Source: Stenotrophomonas indicatrix (GTDB lineage: Bacteria; Pseudomonadota; Gammaproteobacteria; Xanthomonadales; Xanthomonadaceae). From it: a DNA stretch of 64,000 bases. The notes beneath the pieces are model-generated. The model worked only from the letters and a program-made list of their open reading frames with translations, was not told the origin of the DNA and searched no databases. Positions 1 through 8,918 of the stretch are shown piece by piece (position 1 is the stretch's first letter; every line of letters begins with the position of its first letter). The stretch is from positions 1,362,001 to 1,426,000 of the forward strand of contig CP168152.1 of the NCBI GenBank assembly GCA_041545745.1, in the 5' to 3' direction. Both the position numbers and the translations under genes were made by a program.

Positions 1-199
1 CCGCATCGGCCTGCCGGGCTTCCAGTTCATCCAGGACAAGCTGGACTATTTCAGCAACGTCCACCACAGCCACCTGGACACCTGGGACCACGCGGAACCG
101 GAAGACCTGAAGCAGGCCGCCGCCATCGTCGCCTCCTTTGCCTACCACGCCGCCATGCGCGAGCAGCCGTTCCCGCGCAAGCCCGAGCCGCAACCGTGA
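1..199 (+). CDS. M28-family zinc peptidase, C-terminal fragment
   Basis: Only the last 65 codons are in the window; the reading frame enters at base 2 and stops with TGA at 197-199. The visible segment ([11 protein letters not shown], then [10 protein letters not shown], then a helix ending in [12 protein letters not shown]) resembles the C-terminal catalytic region of secreted M28 aminopeptidases and carboxypeptidase Q-like enzymes, where a His near HHS.LDT binds zinc. A signal peptide and the other zinc ligands would lie upstream, outside the window. Family recognition is from this tail only, so substrate cannot be stated. Confidence 0.7.
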   Translation, partial: RIGLPGFQFIQDKLDYFSNVHHSHLDTWDHAEPEDLKQAAAIVASFAYHAAMREQPFPRKPEPQP

Positions 200-297
200 A
201 AAGGGGACGGAGGGGATTAAGTCGTATTTCCCCTCTGTTGCCCGAGTGTCCCCGCAGGAGCGGGGGAATCGCGACTTAATCCCCTCCGTCCCCTTTT
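199..297. repeat. 26-bp perfect inverted repeat enclosing a smaller hairpin
   Basis: The arms at 199-224 and 272-297 are perfect reverse complements (core GGGACGGAGGGGATTAAGTC). The 47 bases between them hold a second GC hairpin near 250-266. It starts within the last base of the upstream stop codon and ends about 56 bases before gltX. The right arm is followed by a short T run, so as RNA it could also terminate the upstream gene. I recall similar GGGGACGGAGGGGATTAAGTCG palindromes as dispersed repeats in this bacterial family. Confidence 0.8.
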
Positions 298-353
298 TCC
301 GCAGGGGGCGGAGGGCTGGTAAAATCGGGGGATACCCGTTCCTCGAGCCCTCC

Positions 354-1757
354 ATGACCTGCCGCACCCGCTTCGCCCCCAGTCCCACCGGCTACCTGCA
401 TATCGGTGGCGCCCGCACTGCGCTGTACTGCTGGCTGGAGGCCCGTCATCGTGGCGGCGAGTTCGTGCTGCGCATCGAGGACACCGATCGGGAACGCAGC
501 ACCCAGGGCGCGATCGACGCCATCCTGGAGGCGATGGAGTGGCTGGGCCTGGACTACGACGAAGGCCCGTTCTACCAGACCGAGCGCGTTGCCCGGTACA
601 AGGAAGTGGCCGAACAGCTGATTGCCGACGGCAAGGCGTACTACGCCTACGAGACCCGCGAAGAGCTGGACGCCATGCGCGAGGCCGCGATGGCCAGGCA
701 GGAAAAGCCGCGCTACAACGGCGCCGCGCGCGAGCAGGGCCTGCCGTACAGGGACGACCCGAACCGCGTCATCCGCTTCAAGAATCCGCTTGAAGGCACG
801 GTGGTGTTCGATGACCTGATCAAGGGCCGCATCGAGATCGCCAACAGCGAGCTGGATGACATGGTGATCTTCCGTCCGGACGGCTACCCCACCTACAACT
901 TCGCGGTGGTGGTGGACGACTGGGACATGAAAATCTCCGAAGTCATCCGTGGCGACGACCACATCAACAACACCCCGCGCCAGATCAACCTGTACGAAGG
1001 CATCGGCGCACCGGTGCCGAAGTTCGGCCACATGCCGATGATCCTGGACGAGCAGGGCGCCAAGCTGTCCAAGCGCACCGGCGCGGCCGACGTGATGCAG
1101 TACAAGGACGCCGGCTACCTGCCTGATGCACTGCTGAGCTACCTGGCCCGGCTGGGCTGGTCGCACGGCGACCAGGAGCTGTTCAGCCGCCAGGAACTGA
1201 TCGACCTGTTCGATGTGAAGGACTGCAATTCCAAGGCCTCGCGCTTGGACATGGCCAAGCTGGGCTGGGTCAACCAGCAGTTCCTGAAGAGCGAAGCCCC
1301 GGCTGCGGTCGCCCCGCACCTGGTCTACCAGCTGCAGAAGCTGGGCCTGGACGTGGCCGCGGGCCCGGCGCCGGAAGACGTGGTGGTCGCCCTGCGTGAT
1401 CGCGTGCAGACCCTGAAGGACATGGCCGAGAGCGCCGCAGTCTGGTACCAGCCGCTGACCGAGTATGACGCCGCCGCCGTGGCCAAGCACTTCAAGGCCG
1501 GTGCCGAGGTGGCGCTGGGCAAGGCGCGTGAACTGCTGGCAGCCCTGCCGGAGTGGACCGCCGAGGCCGTTGGCGTGGCCCTGCACGATGCAGCCGCGGC
1601 GCTGGAAATGGGCATGGGCAAGGTCGCCCAGCCGCTGCGCGTGGCCATCACCGGCACCCAGGTCAGCCCTGACATTTCCCATACCGTGTACTTGGCCGGC
1701 CGCGAGCAGGCCTTGAAACGCATCGATGTGGCCATCACCAAGGTAGCAACGGCCTGA
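354..1757 (+). CDS. gltX: Glutamyl-tRNA synthetase
   Basis: Charges tRNA-Glu with glutamate in the cytoplasm; class I aminoacyl-tRNA synthetase. The 467-residue product is the usual length. Start at ATG 354 gives [19 protein letters not shown], placing the HIGH-type motif (HIGG) at residues 16-19; the KMSKS-type motif is KLSKR near residues 237-241. The open frame continues upstream to 138, but that part crosses the inverted repeat at 199-297 and has no family similarity, so it is excluded. The Fur-family gene follows 34 bases later in the same direction and may be co-transcribed. Confidence 0.97.
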   Translation: MTCRTRFAPSPTGYLHIGGARTALYCWLEARHRGGEFVLRIEDTDRERSTQGAIDAILEAMEWLGLDYDEGPFYQTERVARYKEVAEQLIADGKAYYAYETREELDAMREAAMARQEKPRYNGAAREQGLPYRDDPNRVIRFKNPLEGTVVFDDLIKGRIEIANSELDDMVIFRPDGYPTYNFAVVVDDWDMKISEVIRGDDHINNTPRQINLYEGIGAPVPKFGHMPMILDEQGAKLSKRTGAADVMQYKDAGYLPDALLSYLARLGWSHGDQELFSRQELIDLFDVKDCNSKASRLDMAKLGWVNQQFLKSEAPAAVAPHLVYQLQKLGLDVAAGPAPEDVVVALRDRVQTLKDMAESAAVWYQPLTEYDAAAVAKHFKAGAEVALGKARELLAALPEWTAEAVGVALHDAAAALEMGMGKVAQPLRVAITGTQVSPDISHTVYLAGREQALKRIDVAITKVATA

Positions 1758-1791
1758 GCCCACCGGCCCACGCCCGAACTGGAGAACGCGC

Positions 1792-2277
1792 ATGTCCGCC
1801 AAAACCGCCTGTACGGCCCCGCACCACCATGTCCACGACGCTTCGGATTTCGTGGCGGTGGTCGAGCGTGTCTCGCGTGAGCGCGGGCTGCGCCTGACCC
1901 CCATCCGCGCCAACGTGCTCAAGCTGATCGCCGAGGCCGGCAAGCCGGTCAAGGCCTACGAGCTGCTGGAGTGGGTGCGCAACGGCAAGGGTGTGGGCGC
2001 TGACGCCCCGCCCACCGTGTACCGCGCGCTCGACTTCCTCATGGCCAATGGCTTCGTGCACAAGCTGGAGTCGGTCAATGCCTTCGTGGCCTGCCACCAT
2101 CCCAGCAGTGCGGCCCATTCGGTGCCGTTCCTGATCTGCAACAGCTGCCACAGCGCGGTGGAACTGGAAGACCGCGAGATCGTGACCCAGCTGGAGAAGC
2201 GGGCCAAGGAACTCGGCTTCCAACCGCAGGCACAGACGCTGGAAGTACACGGACTCTGCGCCCGCTGCGCAGGTTGA
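1792..2277 (+). CDS. zur: Fur-family transcriptional regulator, probably Zur
   Basis: A 161-residue Fur-superfamily repressor with an N-terminal winged helix (RLTPIRANVLKLIAEAGKPVKAYELLEW, about residues 34-61, read as separate pieces) and a dimerisation/metal domain. It has the structural zinc CxxC pairs C116-C119 and C156-C159, and a CHH cluster at 101-103. Ferric Fur proteins usually have a HHDH motif in place of this arrangement, so Zur is the better match. A GGAG ribosome-binding site sits just before ATG 1792. Zur represses zinc-import genes when zinc is plentiful. The ZnuD-like receptor and MerC-like gene near 8.9 kb, with Zur-box-like palindromes, are likely targets. Confidence 0.88.
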   Translation: MSAKTACTAPHHHVHDASDFVAVVERVSRERGLRLTPIRANVLKLIAEAGKPVKAYELLEWVRNGKGVGADAPPTVYRALDFLMANGFVHKLESVNAFVACHHPSSAAHSVPFLICNSCHSAVELEDREIVTQLEKRAKELGFQPQAQTLEVHGLCARCAG

Positions 2278-2284
2278 TGCGAGG

Positions 2285-2307
2285 GTAGTGCCGACCGCTG
2301 GCCGGTA
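2285..2307 (+). repeat. SMAG-type REP element
   Basis: Begins GTAG and continues with a stem based on the CCGxCCGCTGGCCGG type also seen at 23132, 26267 and 37547, here with several substitutions. It lies just after the zur stop codon. Confidence 0.7.
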
Positions 2308-2320
2308 TCCCCGGGATTGT

Positions 2321-2357
2321 GGTCAGATCCCTTTGCCTCTGGCAAAGGGATCTGACC
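2321..2357. repeat. 17-bp perfect hairpin between convergent genes
   Basis: Arms 2321-2337 and 2341-2357 (GGTCAGATCCCTTTGCC and its complement) flank a 3-base loop. It lies between the convergent ends of zur and the efflux operon and could stop transcription both ways, though no T run follows. Related hairpins recur at 43549-43641. Confidence 0.8.
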
Positions 2358-2390
2358 CCGAGCATGGCTCGACTCCACCGGGCCGACGCC

Positions 2391-3554
2391 CTAGTCCATC
2401 GGCTTGCTCGCAGTATCCACCCTCACGATTACCGACATGCCCGGCCGCAACCGCGCCGCCAGCTGCTGCTCCCCGTTGATCGAGATCCGCACCGGCAACC
2501 GCTGCACCACCTTGGTGAAATTGCCGCTGGCATTGTCCGGGCGCAGCACGCTGAACTCCGATCCGGTGGCCGGGGCAATCTCTTCCACCCGTCCACGCAG
2601 CACCTGGCCCTGGAACGCATCCACCGAGAACGAGGCGGGCTGCCCGATCTTCATCTGCCAGGTCTGGCCTTCCTTGTAGTTGGCCACCACCCACAATGCA
2701 TCGGGCACCAGGAACAGCAGCTGCGAACCGGCGGCCACGTACTGCCCCACGCGCACGCTCGCCTCGCTGATCTGCCCATCGCGCGGCGCATGGATCACCG
2801 TATTGGCCAGGTCGATGCGGGCGAGCTCAAGCTGTGCCTGCGCACTTTCCACCTGCGCTTCCAGGCTCTTGCGCGAGACCTGGGTCGAGACCAGGGTTTC
2901 TTCAGCGATGCGGATCTGCGCCTGCGACTGCTGCACGCTGGCCTGTGCCGATGCCCGGCTGGTGCGGAACTTGTCGCGGTCGTTGATCGACACCAGCTGC
3001 TGCGCTGCCAGTTCCTCGTAGCGCTTGGCCTCGTTGCGCGAGCGCTGCAGCTCGGCCTGGCCGGCCGACAGCGTGGCCCGTGCCGCAGCGATCTGCGCGC
3101 GGTTCTGCGCCTGCGACTGGTCCGAATTGGCCAAGGCCGCGCGCGCGCTGTCCAGTGTGGCCTGCGCCTGCGCCACCCGCTGCGCATAGATGCGGTCGTC
3201 GATGCGCAGCAGCGGCTCGCCCTGCTTCACGTGCTGGAAATCCTTCACCAGCACATCGGTCACGTAACCGTTCACCTGCGGCGCCATCACCGTGATCTGA
3301 CCACGTACGTACGCATTGTCGGTCACCATCACGCTGCTGGTGAACGGCCACAGATGCCACGCGCGCAGGATCAGCGCGATGCCCAGCAGAGCCACCACCA
3401 CCATCACCACCACGCTGCGCGAACTCGGTTTCAGGTACTTCGGTGCGGCGGCGGGTGCGGCAGGCGTCGCCGCAGGCGCCGCATCGGTGGGCGGTGGCGG
3501 GGTGACGTTCTCGGCAGCGTCGTTGTCGTCTGGACGGGGCGGGACGGGAGGCAT
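2391..3554 (-). CDS. HlyD/EmrA-type membrane fusion protein
   Basis: Periplasmic adaptor of a drug efflux system; 387 residues. It has a Pro/Ala-rich cytoplasmic head (about 1-45), one membrane helix (about 47-64), a barrel-sandwich segment starting TDNAYVRGQ, a long alpha-hairpin rich in Ala, Gln and Arg (about 110-240) and a C-terminal beta barrel. TDNAYV and the coiled-coil hairpin are typical of EmrA. It starts 10 bases downstream of the DHA2 transporter gene and is the last gene of the operon. No outer-membrane channel gene is adjacent, so a TolC-like partner would be encoded elsewhere. Confidence 0.9.
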   Translation of the reverse strand: MPPVPPRPDDNDAAENVTPPPPTDAAPAATPAAPAAAPKYLKPSSRSVVVMVVVALLGIALILRAWHLWPFTSSVMVTDNAYVRGQITVMAPQVNGYVTDVLVKDFQHVKQGEPLLRIDDRIYAQRVAQAQATLDSARAALANSDQSQAQNRAQIAAARATLSAGQAELQRSRNEAKRYEELAAQQLVSINDRDKFRTSRASAQASVQQSQAQIRIAEETLVSTQVSRKSLEAQVESAQAQLELARIDLANTVIHAPRDGQISEASVRVGQYVAAGSQLLFLVPDALWVVANYKEGQTWQMKIGQPASFSVDAFQGQVLRGRVEEIAPATGSEFSVLRPDNASGNFTKVVQRLPVRISINGEQQLAARLRPGMSVIVRVDTASKPMD

Positions 3555-3564
3555 GACGGTGGAC

Positions 3565-5238
3565 TCAGCGCGGTGCCGCGGTCGCAGCCGCAGCGGGGGA
3601 GGAAGGATGGCGCTTGCGCCATTGTTTGCGCACGGCGGTACGCAGCGACAGCAGCAGCAACCAGCACAGGAAGCCGATCGCCAGCCAGCCGCTCAGGGTG
3701 AACACATCATTGAAGCCACGCACGTTGGCTTCGCGGCGGGTGGTCTGCGCCAGCTGCGCGCTGCCCTGTGCGCTGCGCAGCACCGGGTCGGTGATCTGCG
3801 CTGCGTACAGCTGCTGCTGGATGCGCAGGCGCTGCGCCACCACCGGGTCGGCCGGATCGAGCTGGCTGGTCAATGCGCTGGAATACAGCTGTTCGCGATG
3901 CAGCTGGAACGTTCCCAGCACTGCCGAGCCAGCCAGTCCGCCCAGCGTCTGCGTGATCGACAAGGTCACCAGGAAGGTGATCATGTGGTCCACACCCTGT
4001 TTCAGCGCGGCGGAAATGCCCAGCATGATCAGCGGGCCCATGAACATGCCGGCGCCCACCGAGGCCAGGAACTGGCTGACGTAGAAATCGTGTGGTCGAT
4101 CCATGCTGGTGCGGTGCTGGTCGAAGAACGCGGCCGCGCCCAGCAGCAGGATCGCCATCAGCAGCTGCGCGATCAGCCGCTTCGGGCCGAAGGTGATCGC
4201 TGCGCCGGCGATGCCAGTCACCACGCCGGCGAGGATCACCACGAACAGCGGCCGCATCTGGTCCGGCCCCATGCCCAACGTGCGCATCAGGTTGACCACG
4301 CCGTAGGACTGTTCGGTGGTCAGGAAGCGGATCAGGAAGGCGCCGACGATGAAGTGCATCACCGGCAGGGTCGACAGCCAACGGATCTGCAGCAGCGGAT
4401 TGCGCCGGTAGTGTTCGATGATCAGCGCGGTGGTGGTCAGCGCGATGGAGGCGATCAGCGCCCAGCCCAGCCACGGCGTGTTCAACCACCAGCGCGTGTA
4501 GCCCTGCGCGAGCACGATCACCAGCAGGGCGACGGCAGGCGCGAGCAGGACGAAGGTGAGGAAGTCCAGCGGTTCGAACGCCTTGACCTGGATGCCCGGT
4601 GGCAGCTTCAGCACGACCACGGCGGCAAACGCGCACAGCGCCAGCCCCGCTTCGAACGAATACAGCTGGTGCCATTGGCCGGTATCGACCAGACCGGGCG
4701 AAACGATCCAGGCAATCGGCACCGCCAGTTGCGACAGGCCAACGCCGACCACCAGCAGGTTGCCGGTGAAACGCCGCGGCAGTGCCTGCAGCATGTACAG
4801 CGTACCCAGTGTCGAACATGCCGCGCCGGCGAAACCGCTGGCGGCGCGGGTCAGCATGGTGGTCTCGAAGCTGCCGACGAACAGGTGCAGCACTGCCAGC
4901 GCCGCATACAGCCCCAGGCCGATCTCGGCGAACAGGCGGATGCCGTACTGCTGGCGGAACTTGAAGGCCAGCAGGTTGGCGGTCACGTTGACCATGGCGT
5001 AGGCAGCCACCAGCCAGCTTCCCTGGGTGGGGGTGAGCGCCAGTTGCCCCTGCAGGAAGGGCAGGTTGGCCGTCACCAGCGCATTGCCGAGGCCACCGGT
5101 GATGGCCACCAGCAGCGACACCAGTGCATAGGCTGCGCGCCGATAGGGCGGGTGCCACGGCATCGATGCCGAACCGGGCATGGTCGGCTTCTCGTGCTCC
5201 TCCCAATCCGGAACCGGCTTGAGGTACGGCTGCACCAT
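3565..5238 (-). CDS. DHA2-family MFS drug:proton antiporter (EmrB-like)
   Basis: Inner-membrane efflux pump of 557 residues with about 14 predicted hydrophobic segments, the DHA2 layout. The N-terminal half carries PTQGSWLVAAYAM and TNxLxF-like loops seen in EmrB relatives. The tail is positively charged and Ala-rich. Its ATG overlaps the stop codon of the TetR gene (ATGA at 5235-5238 read on the minus strand), indicating translational coupling. The membrane fusion protein follows, giving a regulator-pump-adaptor operon. Drug specificity cannot be read from sequence; EmrB relatives export hydrophobic compounds and uncouplers. Confidence 0.9.
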   Translation of the reverse strand: MVQPYLKPVPDWEEHEKPTMPGSASMPWHPPYRRAAYALVSLLVAITGGLGNALVTANLPFLQGQLALTPTQGSWLVAAYAMVNVTANLLAFKFRQQYGIRLFAEIGLGLYAALAVLHLFVGSFETTMLTRAASGFAGAACSTLGTLYMLQALPRRFTGNLLVVGVGLSQLAVPIAWIVSPGLVDTGQWHQLYSFEAGLALCAFAAVVVLKLPPGIQVKAFEPLDFLTFVLLAPAVALLVIVLAQGYTRWWLNTPWLGWALIASIALTTTALIIEHYRRNPLLQIRWLSTLPVMHFIVGAFLIRFLTTEQSYGVVNLMRTLGMGPDQMRPLFVVILAGVVTGIAGAAITFGPKRLIAQLLMAILLLGAAAFFDQHRTSMDRPHDFYVSQFLASVGAGMFMGPLIMLGISAALKQGVDHMITFLVTLSITQTLGGLAGSAVLGTFQLHREQLYSSALTSQLDPADPVVAQRLRIQQQLYAAQITDPVLRSAQGSAQLAQTTRREANVRGFNDVFTLSGWLAIGFLCWLLLLSLRTAVRKQWRKRHPSSPAAAATAAPR

Positions 5239-5804
5239 CAGCGTTCCCCGCTGGCTGCTCCCTGGAGTCCCCCGCGCAACAGCTGCAGGGCACGCCCGGC
5301 CAGCTGGGCGCGCTCATCGCGGGTCTTGCCGCGCAGGGCCGCACCCAGCATGCCCGAGATCAGTGAAATATCCGTCTTCTCCAGGTCGGGCCGGCACAGG
5401 CCAGCGGCCTTGGCGCGGGCGATGGGCGCTTCCAGCAGGTCACGCACGGTCTCGCGTGCGGTGCGCATGGCCGGCACGTCCGAATCAACCGCGCGCCAGT
5501 AATCGGCCAGTGCAGGCGAATCGACGATGCGCTGGGCCATGCCTTCGAACACCTCGAACAGCGCATCGTCGCGGCCGCCAAGCTGCTCGACCTGGCGGCG
5601 GATGCGGTCGACCGTGCGCTGCAGCAGCGCCTGGATCAGCGCCGTACGGTCTGGGAAATTGCGGTACAGGGTGGCGCGGCCGACTTCGGCGCGCTCCACC
5701 ACCAGGTCCAGCGGCGCGGTAACGCCATGTTGGCCGAACACATGGTCGGCGGCATCGAGGATGAGGGCTCGGCGGGCAGCGGCATCGGCACGTTGGGTGG
5801 TCAT
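5238..5804 (-). CDS. TetR-family repressor of the efflux operon
   Basis: A 188-residue TetR/AcrR protein. The start MTTQRADAAARRALILDAA at 5804 was chosen because it begins the conserved N-terminal helix; the open frame reaches 5963 without further similarity. The helix-turn-helix lies at about residues 29-50 and ends in the typical LYRNFPDRTAL. The C-terminal ligand domain is not assignable to a drug. It is first in the operon, so it probably represses itself and the pump through the palindrome at 5816-5831. Confidence 0.9.
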   Translation of the reverse strand: MTTQRADAAARRALILDAADHVFGQHGVTAPLDLVVERAEVGRATLYRNFPDRTALIQALLQRTVDRIRRQVEQLGGRDDALFEVFEGMAQRIVDSPALADYWRAVDSDVPAMRTARETVRDLLEAPIARAKAAGLCRPDLEKTDISLISGMLGAALRGKTRDERAQLAGRALQLLRGGLQGAASGER

Positions 5805-5815
5805 GGCTTCATTTT

Positions 5816-5831
5816 CGGACACAAATGTCCG
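5816..5831. promoter_or_regulatory. Candidate TetR operator
   Basis: CGGACA-CAAA-TGTCCG is a perfect 6+6 inverted repeat centred about 20 bases upstream of the TetR start codon, a usual place for autoregulation. Binding is inferred from symmetry and position only. Confidence 0.6.
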
Positions 5832-5953
5832 GATGGCGAGAGACAGATGGCGACGGGATTGTCCGCTTGTTGTCGTACGCACATCTTTGTGACGGATGCG
5901 TGATGGACCCTGCCGGATCGAAGACGGAAGCTCGACCGGCTCCTCAGCATTCA

Positions 5954-5976
5954 GTAGATCCACGCCATGCGTGGAT
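5954..5976 (+). repeat. SMAG-type REP element
   Basis: GTAG followed by ATCCACGCCATGCGTGGAT, a hairpin whose arms are ATCCACGC and GCGTGGAT. The same subtype occurs at 11240, 13806, 23444, 34359, 40176 and 46481. Confidence 0.9.
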
Positions 5977-6022
5977 GAAAAGCTTGCGCAGAGTGGATCT
6001 GGCTAGTGGCTGGCTGTTCCAC

Positions 6023-6460
6023 TCATCGAGGCTTCTTCCTGCTCTTGATGAAAGCGATGAACTCCTTCTTGTGGCCCTCAAAGACACGACGTCCGTACTT
6101 CCTGTAGTGCGGCTCGAACAGGACGTAAGCCTCTTCCAAGTCTCCCGATTCGAAGTGAATGGTAGCGGCGAGTTCGTCCATGGACACGCTCGCGGTTTCT
6201 CCCTCTCCATAGATGCCTCTGGCGACCATCGCCCACTCTCTGGCCTTCTCAAACTGGGCGGTGTCACGATAGAACACCGCCATTCCGTACGAGATGATCT
6301 GGCCGTAGTCATACGCGGATTTCGGCTCCGGAATCATGTCCCAGCTTTCAAGGAAACGATGCTCCGCCTCCGCAATATCACCGGCCAGCCAAGCAGTCCT
6401 TCCGCGCTGGGCTACGGCGAGGAAACGCGCCTCCAGATCGGTGCCAAGACTCAAGCCCAT
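6023..6460 (-). CDS. Hypothetical protein, TPR-like helical repeats
   Basis: A 145-residue protein I do not recognise. It looks all-helical, with regularly spaced Ala/Glu/Tyr patterns (EAEHRFLESW, then FEKAREWAMVAR, then LEEAYVLFEPHYRKYG) that resemble tetratricopeptide-type repeats. No signal peptide or membrane segment is visible. Start is the ATG at 6460 (MGLSLGTDLEARF). It stands alone between a SMAG element and a terminator, and its base composition looks lower in GC than its neighbours. A free-standing immunity-type or adaptor protein is possible, but this is a guess. Confidence 0.6.
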   Translation of the reverse strand: MGLSLGTDLEARFLAVAQRGRTAWLAGDIAEAEHRFLESWDMIPEPKSAYDYGQIISYGMAVFYRDTAQFEKAREWAMVARGIYGEGETASVSMDELAATIHFESGDLEEAYVLFEPHYRKYGRRVFEGHKKEFIAFIKSRKKPR

Positions 6461-6573
6461 GTTGAAAGCCTCCTTCAGTTCGTTTGCTAAATCGAATTCT
6501 GAAAGAGTTTAGGCAAAGGGTAGAAAGTGATGCCGTGGCGACGGGGTGATTTCACAAGTGCAGGCCACATACG

Positions 6574-6602
6574 ACAAAAGAGGGGGCCATTCGGCCCCCT
6601 CC
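6574..6602 (-). terminator. Rho-independent terminator of the TonB receptor gene
   Basis: On the minus strand a GAGGGGGCC / GGCCCCCTC stem with a 4-base loop is followed by TTTTG, about 27 bases beyond the receptor stop codon. Confidence 0.85.
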
Positions 6603-6628
6603 AGCTACATCTCAATGATGTGTATCGA

Positions 6629-8827
6629 TCAGAAGAACGCGCGGATCCCGAAAGCGACACCACGACCCGGCAGCGGCGAGTAATCCTTCAACAGCGAGGT
6701 GTGCGGACGCACTTCGCGGTTGGTCAGGTTGCTGCCGTCCAGGAACAGCTCGTAGCTGTTGCTGTCGCTGCGGTCCCAGCGGTAGGCCAGGTGCGCGTCG
6801 ACCAGGGTGTAGCCGTTGCTCGGCTCCTCGTTCTGCGCAACGTCCTTCTGCCGGCTGTAACGCACCGCACCGACCGAGGCACGCCAGCCGTCCTTCGCCC
6901 AGCGCAGGTCGGCGCCGACACGGGCCGGGGCGATGCGCGGCAGGTAACCGGTGTTGGCCAGTTCCACGCTGTAGTTGTGGTTGTGGTCACCGTGTGGCAC
7001 GGCGATGTCCAGAGTACGGCTGCCGTTGCCGTCCAGCTTGGCCTGCACGTAGTCGCCGAACACGCGCAGGTCCCAATCGCCGGCACCGCCTTCGAACAGG
7101 TGCACCAGCGCTTCGGCCTCGGCGCCCTTGAACACCGCGTCCTGCTGGGTCCAGGCACGCACCGGCAGGCTCTCGGTCACGCCGGTGTCAGCCAGGTAGA
7201 TGAAGTCCTTGAACTTGGTCTGATAGATCGCGGCGGAGAAATCGAGGCGTTCGCTGTGGGTGTGGATGCCCAGTTCGATGCGCTGGCCGCGCTCGGTCTT
7301 CAGGTTGGCATCACCGATTTCCAGCGAACGGGTGGCGATGTGTGCACCGGCGGCGTACAGCTCTTCATTGGTCGGCGCGCGCTCGGAGCTGTCCACGCCG
7401 ATGCGCAGGTCGACGGCATCGTTGAGCTTCCAGATGCCGGCGGCCGACAGGTTGGTGGCATCGAACTTACGGCGCTGGTAGTCGCCGGTCGGGTCCAGCT
7501 TGACCTGGTCGTGGCGACCGCCCAGTTCCAGCTTGAACGGGCCGAACTGCTTTTCCTGCAGCACGAACACGCCGATGTTCTTGGTGCCGGTATCCGGCAC
7601 GAAGGCTTCTTCACCCTTTGCGCCGAAATCGCTGTTGCCGACCTGCAGGCCGAAGGCGCCGTCCCAGCCGCCGATCTGCTGCTGCACCGCTTCCAGGCGG
7701 CCTTCGATGCCGCGGTTGGTGAAGCGCGTGGACGGCGTGCCGGCTTCCAGTTCCACGTGTTCGTAGTCGGTGTAGGCCACGCGCGCGTTGACGTTCTTCA
7801 GGAACGACACCGGGTTGTAGATACCGGCCTTGGTCTCGAAGCGGTTCTGCACCATGTCGATGCGCACGTCATGCTCTTCACCTTCCTCCTCCTCGCCATG
7901 GTCATGGTCGTGACCATGGTCGTGGTCATCGCCGTCGGCGTGCACATGGGCGCCGTTGGGAATGCCGTAGTTGGTGCGGTAGGTGCTGGCAGAGACGCCG
8001 AAGTAGCCACCTTCGCCCAGCCAGGTGGCGCCGACGCCGCCGGCGCGGGTCCGGATGGAACTGTTGTCCAGGCGGCCGCGACGCGGCTCTTCGCCTTCCT
8101 CGCCCGCGTGGTCGTGGTCATCGTGATGCTCTTCCAGGCCGTCGATCACCGCGTAGCCGGGTATGCGGAAGTCGTCGCCGTTGCGGACCAGGCCATCCAC
8201 ATGCAGCACGACGTTGCCGCTCACGCCGTCAAGGCGGAACATGCCGCTGCGCTCGTCGTTGACCGAGTTGCCGCGCAGTTCGGCGCGGCCGCTGAGCGGA
8301 CGGTCCGGCAGTTCGCGCGCGATGCGGCCATCGACCACGTTCACTGCGCCGCCGATCGCGCCGCTGCCGAACAACAGGGTCGCAGGGCCTTTCAGCACTT
8401 CGATCTGGTCGGCCAGGAACGGCTCGATGCTGGTGGCGTGGTCGGCGCTGACGGTGGAGGCATCCATGTTGCCCATGCCGTTGGACAGCACGGCCACGCG
8501 CGGGCCTTCCTGGCCGCGGATGATCGGGCGGCCGACACCGGGGCCGAAGAAGGTGCTCTGCACGCCGGGCAGCTTGGCGACGGTGTCGCCGAGGGTGCCG
8601 GCCTTCTGCTCGTCCAAGCGCTCACCGGCCAGCACTTCAACCGGGCGCGCCAGCGATTCGGCATCACCCTGCAGCGGCGATGCCGTGACCTGCACCGAGG
8701 ACAGTTCGGTCAGGTGGCGGTCACGATGCGAATCATCGTCGGAGGCCGCAAAGGCGACGGAGGGCAGCAGTGCAGCAAGCGCCAGGGCCAGGGAATGCGG
8801 CTTGAAACGAGGGTGGTGGGAGGGCAT
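6629..8827 (-). CDS. znuD: TonB-dependent outer-membrane receptor, ZnuD-like (zinc)
   Basis: A 732-residue outer-membrane receptor. ATG 8827 is preferred because AAAGGA lies at the right distance and a clean signal peptide follows (cleavage near AFA-ASD, residue 27-29). A plug domain (QVTASPLQG to about residue 170, with IRGQEGPRVAVL) precedes a beta barrel ending in Phe. Two His/Asp/Glu-rich stretches at about 231-242 and 292-325 (for example HDHGHDHDHGEEEEGEEHD) suggest metal capture, as in Neisseria ZnuD. Two Zur-box-like palindromes lie upstream, and a zur gene is in the window. Zinc is thus the likely substrate; another divalent metal remains possible. Confidence 0.85.
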   Translation of the reverse strand: MPSHHPRFKPHSLALALAALLPSVAFAASDDDSHRDRHLTELSSVQVTASPLQGDAESLARPVEVLAGERLDEQKAGTLGDTVAKLPGVQSTFFGPGVGRPIIRGQEGPRVAVLSNGMGNMDASTVSADHATSIEPFLADQIEVLKGPATLLFGSGAIGGAVNVVDGRIARELPDRPLSGRAELRGNSVNDERSGMFRLDGVSGNVVLHVDGLVRNGDDFRIPGYAVIDGLEEHHDDHDHAGEEGEEPRRGRLDNSSIRTRAGGVGATWLGEGGYFGVSASTYRTNYGIPNGAHVHADGDDHDHGHDHDHGEEEEGEEHDVRIDMVQNRFETKAGIYNPVSFLKNVNARVAYTDYEHVELEAGTPSTRFTNRGIEGRLEAVQQQIGGWDGAFGLQVGNSDFGAKGEEAFVPDTGTKNIGVFVLQEKQFGPFKLELGGRHDQVKLDPTGDYQRRKFDATNLSAAGIWKLNDAVDLRIGVDSSERAPTNEELYAAGAHIATRSLEIGDANLKTERGQRIELGIHTHSERLDFSAAIYQTKFKDFIYLADTGVTESLPVRAWTQQDAVFKGAEAEALVHLFEGGAGDWDLRVFGDYVQAKLDGNGSRTLDIAVPHGDHNHNYSVELANTGYLPRIAPARVGADLRWAKDGWRASVGAVRYSRQKDVAQNEEPSNGYTLVDAHLAYRWDRSDSNSYELFLDGSNLTNREVRPHTSLLKDYSPLPGRGVAFGIRAFF

Positions 8828-8838
8828 GGGCGGTCCTT

Positions 8839-8853
8839 TGTTACAATGTATCA
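8839..8853. promoter_or_regulatory. Zur-box-like palindrome next to the receptor start
   Basis: TGTTACAATGTATCA is an imperfect 15-base palindrome 11 bases upstream of the receptor start codon. It overlaps the likely promoter or leader and resembles the TGTTATAnnATAACA pattern of gammaproteobacterial Zur sites. Confidence 0.5.
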
Positions 8854-8918
8854 ATCGGGTGGCGCACGAATCCCGTCGGCGGGACAGGGAGAGGGAAACC
8901 GTGCGGGTCGGGGATCAA

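Noticed and set aside
138..353. N-terminal extension of the gltX frame
   Set aside because: Crosses the 26-bp inverted repeat and has no similarity; family start is at 354.
276..1952. 558-codon open frame on the minus strand
   Set aside because: Lies antisense to gltX and zur; long antisense frames are expected in GC-rich genes, and the translation is low-complexity His/Val/Gln-rich with no family.
3316..5502. 728-codon open frame on the plus strand
   Set aside because: Antisense to the efflux pump and adaptor genes; Gln/His/Arg-rich shadow with no signal or domain.
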